This document shows positions 28,357 to 37,366 of a DNA stretch of 64,000 bases, one piece after another (positions within the stretch are counted from its first letter, which is position 1; every line of letters starts with the position of its first letter). Made by a program: the position numbers and the translations under genes. The stretch lies in the NCBI GenBank assembly GCA_026705605.1, contig JAPPAK010000007.1, positions 1 through 64,000 of the forward strand. Direction: 5' to 3'. The notes under the pieces are model-generated. The model did not search any database. It saw only the letters and a program-made list of their open reading frames with translations, and had not been told where the DNA came from. This stretch comes from Chloroflexota bacterium (GTDB taxonomy: Bacteria > Chloroflexota > Dehalococcoidia > Tepidiformales > Tepidiformaceae).

Positions 28357-28729
28357 CACGTCGGTCCTGCTCCGGCTGGTTACCGGCGAGCCAGAGCAGG
28401 ATCTGGAGCGCTGCCTCACTGGGCTGTCCGCCGAGATCGAAGCGGGCGGGGAGATCCTCGTCTCGAACCAGGTTCTTGGAGAGGCCTACATCGTCCTGCA
28501 GCAGTACTACGGCACGTCGAAGCCTGCCGCCCGCGCTGCCCTGCATGAGGTGTTGAGGAGGGGTCTTGTGGCTCCGCTCAACGGGGATTCCGTCCTCGAC
28601 CTGCTTCGGGAGCCGGGCGGCCCCGGTCTCGTCGACCGCCTCATCGTCGACGGCTACTCCCGGGACGACGTTGAGACCCTGACCCTCGATCGCCGGATGG
28701 CTGGTCTCCCCCGTTCCCGGCTCCTGTAG
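28334..28729 (+). CDS. PIN-domain ribonuclease toxin (VapC-like)
   Basis: 131 residues. The N-terminal FGIDTSVLLRLVTGEP gives the first metal-binding Asp of the PIN fold. NQVLGEAYIVLQQYY supplies the Glu, and DGYSRDDVETLTLDRRM the later acidic residues. The expected activity is RNA cleavage, blocked by the overlapping antitoxin. The ATG at 28334 has AGGGAAGAGG before it. The protein is a normal length for the family. Confidence 0.87.
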   Translation: MTGRFGIDTSVLLRLVTGEPEQDLERCLTGLSAEIEAGGEILVSNQVLGEAYIVLQQYYGTSKPAARAALHEVLRRGLVAPLNGDSVLDLLREPGGPGLVDRLIVDGYSRDDVETLTLDRRMAGLPRSRLL

Positions 28730-28763
28730 CCGCCCGGGTTCTAGAATTCCCGGCATAGCGCCG

Positions 28764-30014
28764 ATGCCTGAACGTAACGCGGACGACCCGGCAGGCCTCT
28801 GGACACTCGTCCAGCGACGAGGAATGCCCCGCCGCCGCTTCCTCCAGCTCCTCGCCGCGGGCGGCGCGAGCGCCGTCCTTGCGGCCTGCGGCGCCGACAC
28901 GTCCGGCGACGAGGCCACCGCTCCCGAGGGTTCAGGGGCACCCTCCCCTGAGCGTTCCGGCTGGTTCAAGGACACGGGGCCCTTCATCGCCCACGCCGAC
29001 GGCAAGAGCCTCGAAGCGCGCCTTGAGAGCATGCAGGGCCTCATCACGCCCGTCCCCCTCTTCTTCGTCCGCAACAACTCCGTGAGCGTCGATGTGGATG
29101 CCGGTGACTGGCGACTCGTGGTGGAAGGCGACGCCGTCGCCGACCGGGTCGAGCTCTCCTACGACGCCATCCGCCAGTTGCCGAGTCGCGCCTTCATCTC
29201 CTACCTCGAGTGCGCCGGGAACCATCGCGCCATGTTCGACCGCGTCCAGGGACGTCCTGCCGAGGGCACCCAGTGGGGTACCGGCGGTGTCGGAAACGGC
29301 GAGTGGACCGGCGTCGCCCTCCGCGACGTGCTGGAGCTGGCCGGCATCCGCGACGACGCCGTCAGCGTCCTCCTCGTCGGCCTCGACGAAGAGTCGCCCG
29401 AGGACGGCTTCCGCCGCGCCCTCCCGGTCGAGAAGGCCATGCACCCCGACACCCTCCTCGCCTACGCCCTCAACGGCGAGCCTCTCACCCGCGATCACGG
29501 CTACCCCCTGCGGGCCGTCATCCCCGGCTGGGTCGGCGCCGCGAACATCAAGTGGCTCGGCCGCATTGTCGTCTCCTCGAAGAAGCACTGGACCCGCAAC
29601 AACACCACCTCCTACGTCCTCATCGGCGACGACTACCCGCCCGAGGGCGAAGCGCTCGGCCAGCCGGTCACGACCCAGACCGTGAAGAGCGCGCTTGCCC
29701 TCCCCTGGCCCGCCGAGCTGGCTTCGGGATCGCAGCGCCTGCAGGGCTTCGCCCACTCCCCCGACGGCCCCATCACCCGGGTCGAGTGGAGCGACGATTC
29801 GGGGCGGACGTGGCGCGAAGCGTCCGTCCTCGAACCCCGGTTCCGCTACTCGTGGTCGCGTTTCGAACTGGTGTGGGAGGCCCGCCCGGGCGAGCACACC
29901 ATCATGACGCGCGCCACCGACGCCTCCGGCGCCACCCAGCCCGACAGCGTCCCCTTCAACACGAAGGGCTACCTCTTCAACCAGCCCGTTCCCCACCCGA
30001 TCCGGGTGGGCTAG
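28764..30014 (+). CDS. Tat-exported molybdopterin sulfite oxidase-family lipoprotein
   Basis: 416 residues. The N-terminus has a Tat motif (PRRRFLQLLAAGG) running into a lipobox-like LAAC, so the mature protein is probably anchored outside the membrane by a lipidated Cys. The oxidoreductase molybdopterin domain carries the Mo-ligand Cys in YLECAGNHR (about residue 150), RDHGYPLRAVIPGWVG and WLGRIVV. A C-terminal Mo-cofactor dimerisation domain follows (ITRVEWSDDSGRTWREA). It resembles SorA/SoxC sulfite dehydrogenases and MsrP-like reductases; no heme partner or quinol subunit is adjacent. It converges with the P450 gene, with a 6-base gap. Confidence 0.87.
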   Translation: MPERNADDPAGLWTLVQRRGMPRRRFLQLLAAGGASAVLAACGADTSGDEATAPEGSGAPSPERSGWFKDTGPFIAHADGKSLEARLESMQGLITPVPLFFVRNNSVSVDVDAGDWRLVVEGDAVADRVELSYDAIRQLPSRAFISYLECAGNHRAMFDRVQGRPAEGTQWGTGGVGNGEWTGVALRDVLELAGIRDDAVSVLLVGLDEESPEDGFRRALPVEKAMHPDTLLAYALNGEPLTRDHGYPLRAVIPGWVGAANIKWLGRIVVSSKKHWTRNNTTSYVLIGDDYPPEGEALGQPVTTQTVKSALALPWPAELASGSQRLQGFAHSPDGPITRVEWSDDSGRTWREASVLEPRFRYSWSRFELVWEARPGEHTIMTRATDASGATQPDSVPFNTKGYLFNQPVPHPIRVG

Positions 30015-30020
30015 GAGCGC

Positions 30021-31295
30021 CTACGCGAGCTTGGTGAAGCTCAGCTTCAGCCTGATCGGGATGCGCTGGATCACGCTCGGAACGTAGGGAGGATCGCCTT
30101 CCATCATGCGGATTTCGCCCATCCGCCTCAGGAGCTCCTGCATCGCCACGCGACCCTCCTGCCGCGCCAGGCCCGCCCCGGGGCAGTAGTGAACCCCGTG
30201 CCCGAATCCCAGGTGTGGACAGGTCTGCTCGCGGCCGAGGTCGAACACCTCGCCGTCGTCGAACTTCTCCGCGTCGTGGTTCCCCGACCCGTAGATGACC
30301 ATCAGCTTCTCGCCCCGCTTTACGGGAACGCCGCCGACGCTCGTGTCCTGCAGCGCAATGCGGAATACGCCCGGCACGGGCGTGTCGTACCGCAGGACCT
30401 CTTCGATGAAGCCACCCGCGAGCGACGGGTCGTCCCGTAGCGCCTGCATTACGTCCGGCTGCCGCAGCAGCACGAGCATCGCGTTCGTCATCAGCTCCGG
30501 CGTGTTCGCGTCGCCCCCCGCCGCGTACAGCAGCGTGATCATGCTCACGAGGGACTCCAGCGCCACCGGCTCGCCAGAATCCACGAAGGTGGCGTTCGCG
30601 AGGTCGCTCATGATGTCGCCCCGCGGATGCTCCCTCCGCTCTGCCATCGCCTTCATGAAGTAGTCCGTGAGGAACTCGTTCTCGGTGATCTCCTCGCGCT
30701 CTTCTTCCTGCCGCTGGTAGGCCCCCGTCGGGTCCGCCGCCGCCTTCGCCATCACGGCGAGCCGGTCCATGAAGTACTGCTTGAAGTAGTCGTGGTCCTC
30801 GGGCGGCAGGCCGATCAGCTCGCCAACCACGAGCCGCGGCAGCATGTGCGAGAACTGTGTGACGAACTCGACCTCGCCTTCGTCGATGAACGTGTCGATG
30901 ATCTCGTTCGTGATTTCGCGTACCCGCGGCTCCAGCCCCGCCACGTGGCGCGGCGTGAAGAAGCGGTTGATCAGCCGCTTGTGGCGCGTGTGGTCGGGCG
31001 GGTCGTTCGAGAGGATCTTGTCGCTGAACGGCTGCGAGTCGCGCCACGCCGGCAGGTCCTCGAGTGCCGCCGGCGGGTCCGTGTACGGCGCGTTCGCCAC
31101 GAGGATGCTCGAGAACACCTCGGGCTGGGCGTTCACCTCCAGGATGTCCTCGTACCGGCTGAGCAGGAACACCCCGTAATCCGGCTCCCGGTAGATGGGC
31201 GACTGCTCACGCAGCGCCCGGTAGAACGGGTACGGATTGGCCAGGATCTCCTCGTTCAGCTTGAGGAAACCGTAGTTCTCCAGCGCCTGGGTCAT
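30021..31295 (-). CDS. cytochrome P450
   Basis: 424 residues, soluble bacterial type. I-helix AAGGDANT, ExxR in EEVLRY, and heme loop FGHGVHYCPGAGLARQE are visible. It sits three bases downstream of the long Rieske oxygenase gene on the same strand, so the two are co-transcribed and may act on the same substrate. It differs clearly from the three paralogous P450s at 33.7, 42.6 and 48.7 kb, which carry a different pre-heme segment. The substrate is unknown. Confidence 0.92.
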   Translation of the reverse strand: MTQALENYGFLKLNEEILANPYPFYRALREQSPIYREPDYGVFLLSRYEDILEVNAQPEVFSSILVANAPYTDPPAALEDLPAWRDSQPFSDKILSNDPPDHTRHKRLINRFFTPRHVAGLEPRVREITNEIIDTFIDEGEVEFVTQFSHMLPRLVVGELIGLPPEDHDYFKQYFMDRLAVMAKAAADPTGAYQRQEEEREEITENEFLTDYFMKAMAERREHPRGDIMSDLANATFVDSGEPVALESLVSMITLLYAAGGDANTPELMTNAMLVLLRQPDVMQALRDDPSLAGGFIEEVLRYDTPVPGVFRIALQDTSVGGVPVKRGEKLMVIYGSGNHDAEKFDDGEVFDLGREQTCPHLGFGHGVHYCPGAGLARQEGRVAMQELLRRMGEIRMMEGDPPYVPSVIQRIPIRLKLSFTKLA

Positions 31296-31298
31296 GCC

Positions 31299-32987
31299 CT
31301 ACTCAACCCCGAGCCACTGGTCGTACAGCTCGTGGAAGTGTCGGATCTTCCCCTCCGAGTAGGCGGAGAAGTAGACGTACGGGTCCTGTTTCGTCTTCAG
31401 GCCCTTCTGGATCTTGGGCAGGTTGTAGCAGTCCTGGTTCAGGACTCGCGCCAGCCCGCCCATCTCCGGCGCGAGCGTGAAGTCCTCGTCCTCCTCCAGC
31501 CAGTGCATCTGCGCCGCCGGCGGCATCTCCTCGCCTTCCGGCCAGGGCACCAGGTAGAGCACCTCCATGATGCTCCGATCCGGGTCGTCCCCGTACGGAC
31601 GGAATCGGTACACGATGCGGCTGAAGCAGCCCCACGGGTGGAAGTTCGGGAACAGGTTGTTGAAGTACCCGTCCAGCACCTCCGCGTCACAGAAGATGTC
31701 GGCCTTGTCGCCCATCACCTGGCGCAGGCCCTCGCGAGCCATCTCCGCGCCGCCCCTGCGCATCGCGAAGATCTCCTCGTTGTCCGGGTAGATGCCCCGC
31801 TGCGGGCTCGTGTTGGCGCCGACCGTGATCGCCCGGCACCAGTTCCCGAAGACGTCGTACTGCATGTTCGCGCCGTCGCCGCCGAAGGCCATCGCCTGCG
31901 GGTGCGTCGCCATCACGTGGTAGCCCTCCATGAAGGCTTCCTGCGTGATCTTCCAGTTCGCCGCGATCACCTTCGCCACGTGCATCTGCTTGTAGCGCTT
32001 CTCGTACTCGTACTTCGCGTAGTGCTGCGGGAGCGACCCGATGAAGTCCTCGAACGGCTCGCAGTCCGGGTCCGGGTTGATGAACACGAACCCACCCCAT
32101 GTGCCCGTCTTCGCCTCGCGCAGGTGGCTGGCGTCCTCGCGCACCTCGGGGAAGTCCCACTCCGAGGGGATCTCGCGCAGCGAGCCATCGATCTCCCAGC
32201 ACCAGCCGTGGAAGGGGCAGCGGAACTCGGTCGCCTTCTTCCCGTCGAACTCACGGATCTGGCGGCCACGATGGAGACAGGCGTTGTTGTACGCCTTGAA
32301 CTCGTCCTCGCCCGTCCGCACCACGATGTACGAGAGATGGGCGATGTCGTAGACGATGTAGTCCCCCACCTCGGGGATGTCGTCGACGTGGGCGGCGTAC
32401 TGCCACACCTTCTTCCACAGCTTCTCAACCTCGAGGTCGTGCCACGCCTGGCTCGTGAACCGCTCCGTGGGCACGCGCGTGACGCCGCCCGTCATGGGCG
32501 AGTCCTCCCACAGCTCCGGCGGGATGCGCTCGGGGTAGGTATCGCCCGCCAGCACCTCGTGGAACGAGATGCCCTTCGAGCGCGGCCCCTTCTCCGTCTC
32601 GCGGCCAGGGTCGCCCACGTACTTCGCGACCGTCGTCTGGCCCTGCGCCATGATCATGTTGCGAACCCCGTAGCGGGGGTCGCGCACCGAGCCCGTGTAC
32701 GCATCCTCGGCCAGGTCGCCGGCGCTCAGCTCCTGGGTCTCTTGCTCCGCCTGCGCCGCCTTCTCGCGCGCCGCATCGAGCTGCGCTGCCATCTCGTCGA
32801 CGCCCGGCGGCAGGTCAGGGCCGCCCACGTACTGGAGCAGGTGCGGGTCGGCGCGCGTGATGTCGCCCTCTTCCCAGCGCCCCTCCCAGTCGAAGATGCC
32901 GTAGCTCTCGCCCTTGTGGACGCGCACGCGCCCATCGCCAAGGTCGTCATAAGTCGCGCCACTGATGGCATGCACTTCACTTCGCAT
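31299..32987 (-). CDS. Rieske non-heme iron oxygenase alpha subunit with long N-terminal extension
   Basis: 562 residues. The Rieske site CLHRG and CPFHGW lies in the middle of the chain, followed by the catalytic domain with the iron-site segment EAFMEGYHVMATHP. It is longer than the usual 430-460 residues because about 170 residues precede the Rieske domain, including a charged, Ala/Glu-rich helical stretch (about 65-90) that could be a coiled coil. No beta subunit, ferredoxin or reductase is adjacent; the next gene is a P450 three bases away. An aromatic or alicyclic hydroxylase role is likely, substrate unknown. Confidence 0.88.
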   Translation of the reverse strand: MRSEVHAISGATYDDLGDGRVRVHKGESYGIFDWEGRWEEGDITRADPHLLQYVGGPDLPPGVDEMAAQLDAAREKAAQAEQETQELSAGDLAEDAYTGSVRDPRYGVRNMIMAQGQTTVAKYVGDPGRETEKGPRSKGISFHEVLAGDTYPERIPPELWEDSPMTGGVTRVPTERFTSQAWHDLEVEKLWKKVWQYAAHVDDIPEVGDYIVYDIAHLSYIVVRTGEDEFKAYNNACLHRGRQIREFDGKKATEFRCPFHGWCWEIDGSLREIPSEWDFPEVREDASHLREAKTGTWGGFVFINPDPDCEPFEDFIGSLPQHYAKYEYEKRYKQMHVAKVIAANWKITQEAFMEGYHVMATHPQAMAFGGDGANMQYDVFGNWCRAITVGANTSPQRGIYPDNEEIFAMRRGGAEMAREGLRQVMGDKADIFCDAEVLDGYFNNLFPNFHPWGCFSRIVYRFRPYGDDPDRSIMEVLYLVPWPEGEEMPPAAQMHWLEEDEDFTLAPEMGGLARVLNQDCYNLPKIQKGLKTKQDPYVYFSAYSEGKIRHFHELYDQWLGVE

Positions 32988-33113
32988 GGTGGAACCTCCG
33001 AGACCCGCGCGGGGTCGCTCGTACGGCCAATCCTACGCCGGTGGGCTGGGCGTGGGAGTGCCTTGCGCTGTTGGCACTGCTCCGTCGACGATTGTTGGAC
33101 GCAGGAGCCACCC

Positions 33114-33332
33114 GTTAAGCTGAGTTACGACCCGACCACCGACATGCTCCACATCTCGTTCGGACAGCGAGTCGAGGTGGAAGGGTTCGACCTGTGCGAT
33201 GGGGTGGTCGTTCACCTTGACGCGGAGGAGAACGTCGCCGGTATCGAGATCGAGAACGCCTCAGAGCAGGTTGACTTGGAGAGACTGCAGGCGATTGTTG
33301 AGCGCCAGGAGCGGTTGACAAGCCTGACCTAG
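33114..33332 (+). CDS. DUF2283-like small protein with unusual or damaged start
   Basis: About 72 residues. KLSYDPTTDMLHISF, then DGVVVHLDAEENVAGIEIENAS, match the DUF2283 pattern, often found near toxin-antitoxin-like genes. The family normally begins with Met-Lys. Here the codon at that place (33114) is GTT, six bases after AGGAG. No ATG or GTG is in frame close by; only a TTG at 33063 and a CTG at 33120. Either GTT is used, a single-base change has killed the start, or there is a sequence error. Confidence 0.5.
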   Translation, partial: VKLSYDPTTDMLHISFGQRVEVEGFDLCDGVVVHLDAEENVAGIEIENASEQVDLERLQAIVERQERLTSLT

Positions 33333-33363
33333 CGAGCTGCTTACTCCGGGGAGAACCTGGTAC

Positions 33364-33606
33364 TCACTGCCAGCCCTCGTCGTCCGACCACACCTGGATG
33401 CTCGCCCACTCAAGGTCCTCGTCAGTTTGCGGGTACTTCCCGTAGCCCTCTCGGTACTGGCGCGCGATGTCCTCGGACCGCTTCTTCGCGAGGTATTCGC
33501 TGACCAACTCACGCAGCAATGCAGAGCGCCCGCGGCTGCGAACCTCAGGCCTTTGGTCGAGTTCCCGAAGCAGGTCCTCGTCGAGCGTCACCCGGACCGC
33601 TTTCAT
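33364..33606 (-). CDS. ribbon-helix-helix (CopG/Arc-type) DNA-binding protein
   Basis: 80 residues. MKAVRVTLDEDLLRELDQ is the ribbon and first helix, and RSALLRELVSEYLAKK the second helix of an RHH fold. The C-terminal half (EDLEWASIQVWSDDEGWQ) is acidic and aromatic, like antitoxin tails. No toxin gene adjoins it; the neighbour is the convergent DUF2283-like gene. Confidence 0.8.
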   Translation of the reverse strand: MKAVRVTLDEDLLRELDQRPEVRSRGRSALLRELVSEYLAKKRSEDIARQYREGYGKYPQTDEDLEWASIQVWSDDEGWQ

Positions 33607-33684
33607 GGAACACGAGAGTACCTCTTCTGACGCAAGGCGCCGTCACGCTCCTACCCCAACTCCACCCGTTATCCTGACCCCGCC

Positions 33685-34950
33685 ATGACTGCCGACACCT
33701 TCGACTCCGCCCTCCTTGAGGGCGAGGAGTTCCACCTGAACCCCTACCCCGCGCTCAAGCGCCTGCGCGACGAGCACCCCGTCTGGCAGCACCCCCGCGA
33801 GAAGATGTGGTTCGTCACCCGGTACGAGGACGTCGTCGCCGGTTTCCTCGACCACGACGTGCTCTCCAGCACCATCTTCGAGTCCTCCCACAGCGCCGTC
33901 TTCGGGCCCTCCCTCACCGCCATGGATGGCGACGAGCACTCCCAGAAGCGCGCCATCATCGCCCCCGAGTTCGTCGGCCGGAAGCTTGAGGCCTTTCTCC
34001 CGGTCATCGAGGACAACGTCCGCCGCCTCATCGTCGGTTTCACCGAGAAGGCCGCCCGCGAGCTCGTCGAGGGCTTCATCGATCGCCGCGAGACGGACCT
34101 CGTCGATACCTTCAGCACGCGCCTCCCCGTCAACGTCATCGTCGACATGCTCGCCCTCCCCCAGTCCGACCACGAGCGCTTCCACTACTGGTACCCCACC
34201 TTCCTCGCCGGTCTCGCCCCCGACCCCGTCCTCCGCAAGAAGGGCATCGAGGCCAACGCCGAGTTCCACGACTACCTCGAACCGTTCGTTCAGGAGCGAC
34301 TGCGTAACCCCGGGGATGACCTCATCTCCAAGCTCTGCGAGGCCGAGGTCGACGGCGAGAAGCTCACCGTCCACGACATCAAATCGTTCGTGAGCCTCCT
34401 CCTGACCGCCGGTGGGGAGACTACCGACCGCGCCATCGCCAACCTCTGGTGGCTCCTCCTCAACCACCCCGAGCAGTTCGAGGCCGTGCGCCAGGACCAC
34501 TCCCTCATCGACCAGGCCTTCACCGAGACCATGCGCTGCGAAGCCCCGGTGGGGGGCGAGGTCCGCCTCGTCATGCAGGACTGGGAGATGCGCGGCGTGA
34601 CCGTTCCCGCGGGGAGCGTCGTGAACCTCTCGATCCACGGCGCCAACCACGACGAGCGCGTGTTCAGCGACCCCGAGACGTTCGACATCTTCCGCGACGA
34701 CCTCTACATCGGCCGCGAGATGCGCGTCGGCTACCGCGAGGGAGGCAGGGCCAGCCACATCGGCTTCGGCCTCGGCAAGCACTTCTGCGTCGGCTACCAG
34801 CTCGCCCGCACCGAGGCCGTGGTCGGAACCCGCATGATCCTCGAAGCCATCTCAGACGTGCGCATCAAGCCGGGCCGCAACCCCGTCATGGGCGGGAACG
34901 CCGGCATGCGCTCCGTCACGTCCCTCGATATCGAGTTCGACCCCGCCTGA
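33685..34950 (+). CDS. cytochrome P450, paralogue group A
   Basis: 421 residues. I-helix LTAGGETTD, ExxR in ETMRCE, heme loop FGLGKHFCVGYQLAR. Directly before the heme loop is the segment FDIFRDDLYIGREMRVGYREGG, which is shared with the P450s at 42.6 and 48.7 kb and makes this stretch longer than in typical CYP families. The three are probably paralogues. It is followed on the same strand, 76 bases later, by an aldo/keto reductase. The substrate is not predictable. Confidence 0.92.
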   Translation: MTADTFDSALLEGEEFHLNPYPALKRLRDEHPVWQHPREKMWFVTRYEDVVAGFLDHDVLSSTIFESSHSAVFGPSLTAMDGDEHSQKRAIIAPEFVGRKLEAFLPVIEDNVRRLIVGFTEKAARELVEGFIDRRETDLVDTFSTRLPVNVIVDMLALPQSDHERFHYWYPTFLAGLAPDPVLRKKGIEANAEFHDYLEPFVQERLRNPGDDLISKLCEAEVDGEKLTVHDIKSFVSLLLTAGGETTDRAIANLWWLLLNHPEQFEAVRQDHSLIDQAFTETMRCEAPVGGEVRLVMQDWEMRGVTVPAGSVVNLSIHGANHDERVFSDPETFDIFRDDLYIGREMRVGYREGGRASHIGFGLGKHFCVGYQLARTEAVVGTRMILEAISDVRIKPGRNPVMGGNAGMRSVTSLDIEFDPA

Positions 34951-34981
34951 GCCCACGGGCGCGCCCCGCGCCCCGTTGCCC

Positions 34982-34987
34982 TACACT
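34982..34987 (+). promoter_or_regulatory. candidate -10 element (TACACT)
   Basis: TACACTGCC lies 40 bases upstream of the aldo/keto reductase start; the identical nonamer precedes the SDR at 40445. No good -35 is visible at the right spacing, so this is only a candidate. Confidence 0.25.
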
Positions 34988-35026
34988 GCCCCACGCGAAC
35001 GAAACCCTCAGGAGGCGCACCCCCTT

Positions 35027-35986
35027 ATGGAATACCGCAACATCGGCAGCTCGGACCTGCAGGTCTCGGTCGTTGGGCTTGGCTGCAACAACTTCGGCAT
35101 GCGCATCGGCCAGGACGGCGCCAACGCCGTTGTCGACAAGGCGATCGAGCTCGGCGTCAACTTCTTCGATACCGCCGAGATGTACGCCGGCGAGCACGGC
35201 CCCTCCGAGGAGATCCTTGGCAAGGCCCTCGGCGACCGTCGCGGCGACGTCATCATCGCAACCAAGTTCGGCATGCCCACGTCGATGACCGCAACCGGCA
35301 TCGAGTCCCCCGGTAGCGGCACCCGCGAGTACATCACGAACGCCCTCAACAACAGCCTGCAGCGGCTCGGCACCGACTACATCGACCTGTACATGGTCCA
35401 CTTCCCCGATCCCGATACCCCCGCCGAAGAGACCGCGGGCGTGCTCAACGACATCGTGAAGGAAGGGAAGATCCGCAACGCTGGCATCTCCAACGTCTCC
35501 GGCGACCAGATCCGCGAAGCGAAGCAGGTCACCGAGTCGAACGGCTTCGCCCCCTACATCTCCGTTGAGAACGAGTGGAGCCTCGTCGACCGCAACATCG
35601 AGGCCGATGCCGCCCCCGCCGCCGTCGAGTGCGGCTACGGCATCTTCCCCTACTTCCCCCTCGCCGGCGGCTTCCTCACCGGCAAGTACAAGCAGGGCGA
35701 GGAGATGCCCGCCGGCGGCCGCCTCACCGAGGGCGCCCTCGCCGGCCTCGCCGGCAAGTACATCAACGACAAGAACTGGGGCATCCTCCACGCCGCCGAG
35801 GCGTATGCCGCCGACCAGGGCCACTCCGTGCTTGATCTCGCGATCGCCTGGTTGCTCGCCCAGGACGGCGTGCCCAGCGTTATCTCCGGCGCCACCCGCC
35901 CCGACCAGCTCGAGTCGAACGTCGCCGCCGGCGGCTGGAGCCTCAGCGGCGACGACGTGGCCGCCATCAACGCCTTCGCGAGCTAG
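35027..35986 (+). CDS. aldo/keto reductase
   Basis: 319 residues, TIM-barrel oxidoreductase using NADPH. The catalytic tetrad is visible: Asp and Tyr in FFDTAEMYAGEHG, Lys in IIATKFGMP, His in MVHFPDPD. The C-terminal cofactor loop SVISGATRPDQLESNV is typical of the group of potassium-channel-beta-like reductases. GGAGG precedes the ATG at 35027. It is followed after three bases by a VOC-family gene. Confidence 0.9.
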   Translation: MEYRNIGSSDLQVSVVGLGCNNFGMRIGQDGANAVVDKAIELGVNFFDTAEMYAGEHGPSEEILGKALGDRRGDVIIATKFGMPTSMTATGIESPGSGTREYITNALNNSLQRLGTDYIDLYMVHFPDPDTPAEETAGVLNDIVKEGKIRNAGISNVSGDQIREAKQVTESNGFAPYISVENEWSLVDRNIEADAAPAAVECGYGIFPYFPLAGGFLTGKYKQGEEMPAGGRLTEGALAGLAGKYINDKNWGILHAAEAYAADQGHSVLDLAIAWLLAQDGVPSVISGATRPDQLESNVAAGGWSLSGDDVAAINAFAS

Positions 35987-35989
35987 CCG

Positions 35990-36367
35990 TTGGCGATCCT
36001 GCCAGCGCTCTCGCTCAACCTCGGGAGCCCGGAGCCTGAGCGGTTGATCGTGTTCTACCGCGACACCCTCGGGCTCACCCCCGCCCCCGAGATGAGTCCC
36101 GGCGCCTTCGCGCTCGGCAGCGGCTTCCTCATCGTCAGCGGCCACAGCGAGGTCACCGGCCCCGCCACCGACCCGGTGCGCTACCTCATCAACTTCGTGG
36201 TCGATGACCTCGACGCGGAGCAGGCGCGCCTCGAAGCAGCCGGAGTCGAGTTCGTGCGAAGCAAGGGCGAGGAATTCTGGGGAGGCCGCATCTCCACCTT
36301 CCTCGACCCGGACGGCAACTACTGCCAGCTCATCGAGACACCCGAAACGCGGGCGCTCGGCGGTTAG
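35990..36367 (+). CDS. VOC (glyoxalase/bleomycin resistance/dioxygenase) superfamily protein
   Basis: 125 residues with one or two beta-alpha-beta-beta-beta units: PERLIVFYRDTLGLTP, then INFVVDDLDAEQARLEAAGVEF and FLDPDGNYCQLIE. The final Glu and the DPDGN motif are characteristic. The start appears to be TTG at 35990, three bases after the reductase stop; no ATG is available. Function within the family (lyase, isomerase or binding protein) is unknown. Confidence 0.8.
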   Translation: MAILPALSLNLGSPEPERLIVFYRDTLGLTPAPEMSPGAFALGSGFLIVSGHSEVTGPATDPVRYLINFVVDDLDAEQARLEAAGVEFVRSKGEEFWGGRISTFLDPDGNYCQLIETPETRALGG

Positions 36368-36379
36368 CGCAGGGGCAAG

Positions 36380-37330
36380 TCAGGAAACGTCGAGCTCGGC
36401 GATGCCGATCCCGTGCTCGCCCTCCACGGCGTACAGCAGCCAGGCCCGGCCGTCTTCCTCGAATACCGCCGGGTCGCGTAGCTGGTTGACCGGCTCCGGG
36501 GCGTAGCCCCGCATACTCGGGGCGAGCGGGAGCGCGGCGCCCTCCCACTCCCGCTCCGGTCGCAGCGCCTCTTCGGCGGGCCCCGCCTCCCACTCCCGCC
36601 AGTCTCCCCGCAGCGACACCGGCGACACGAGGATGCGTTCGGGAACGTCTCCGACGTTGCTCCAGAAGACCCAGAGCGTGTCGCCCCGCCGGAGCAGGGC
36701 GCAGTGCCGCATCGTGTCGGGGAAGAGCTGCGGGCCGCGTTCGAACCCGCCCACGCCGTCGTCCGAGCGGTAGACGATGCCCGGCATCGACATGCCGTAC
36801 CAGCCGGGTTCCGCAACGTCGTCGAGCCGGATCATGCGCAGGTAGCTGGTCGACAGGACCTCCTCCCGAGCCTCGAAGTGAATCCCGTCACCCGACAGGG
36901 CGAGCCGCGAGACCTGGCGGCCATCTCGCAACTGCCCGTGGTAGTAGAGCCGGACCTGCCGCGCCTCGTCGTCGACGTGCACCTCCGGCGAGGCCACGTG
37001 GGGGTACACGTCACCGCGCTCGATGGCGTCCGCCAGCTCGGGAGCGAACTCGTCGAGCGCCGCCGGAAAGTACGACTCCTCCAGCTGGAGCGTGCCGGGC
37101 TCGTAGGTCGTCCACGGGCCGACAATGTCGTCCGCATAGGCCAGGCGGATGTAGCGGCCCTTGTGGTGGGCGAAGTACAGGTAGTACTCCCCCAGCCGCC
37201 CCACTTCCGTCTCCGAGAGCCACTCCGGCGCGCGAATGAGCGAGGGGCCATTCACGTTAGCGCCCATGTGGGCGTCCATGTCGGGACGGATGATGGGGGC
37301 GTCAACGAGTCGGGTGGCGCGGATCACCAT
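36380..37330 (-). CDS. beta-propeller glycosidase-like protein (GH43/GH130-type fold)
   Basis: 316 residues. Repeated blade-like patterns: NVNGPSLIRAPEW, YYLYFAHHKGRYIRLAYADDIVGPW, ASPEVHVDDEARQVRLYYHG, and NQLRDPAVFEEDGRAWLLYAVEG. This is the five-bladed propeller pattern of GH43, GH32 and GH130 enzymes. DMDAHMGANVNGPS near the N-terminus is in the usual catalytic-base region, but I cannot assign the acid and base with certainty. No signal peptide, so it is cytoplasmic. No sugar-transport genes adjoin. Confidence 0.65.
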   Translation of the reverse strand: MVIRATRLVDAPIIRPDMDAHMGANVNGPSLIRAPEWLSETEVGRLGEYYLYFAHHKGRYIRLAYADDIVGPWTTYEPGTLQLEESYFPAALDEFAPELADAIERGDVYPHVASPEVHVDDEARQVRLYYHGQLRDGRQVSRLALSGDGIHFEAREEVLSTSYLRMIRLDDVAEPGWYGMSMPGIVYRSDDGVGGFERGPQLFPDTMRHCALLRRGDTLWVFWSNVGDVPERILVSPVSLRGDWREWEAGPAEEALRPEREWEGAALPLAPSMRGYAPEPVNQLRDPAVFEEDGRAWLLYAVEGEHGIGIAELDVS

Positions 37331-37366
37331 GGGCAGTGGCCAGCCTGCTTTCCCGCGAGCACCGGG

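Noticed and set aside
30627..33113. A very long plus-strand frame opposite the P450 and Rieske genes
   Set aside because: Arg/Leu/Val-rich antisense translation; only its last 72 codons (from 33114) resemble a real family, and those are annotated separately.
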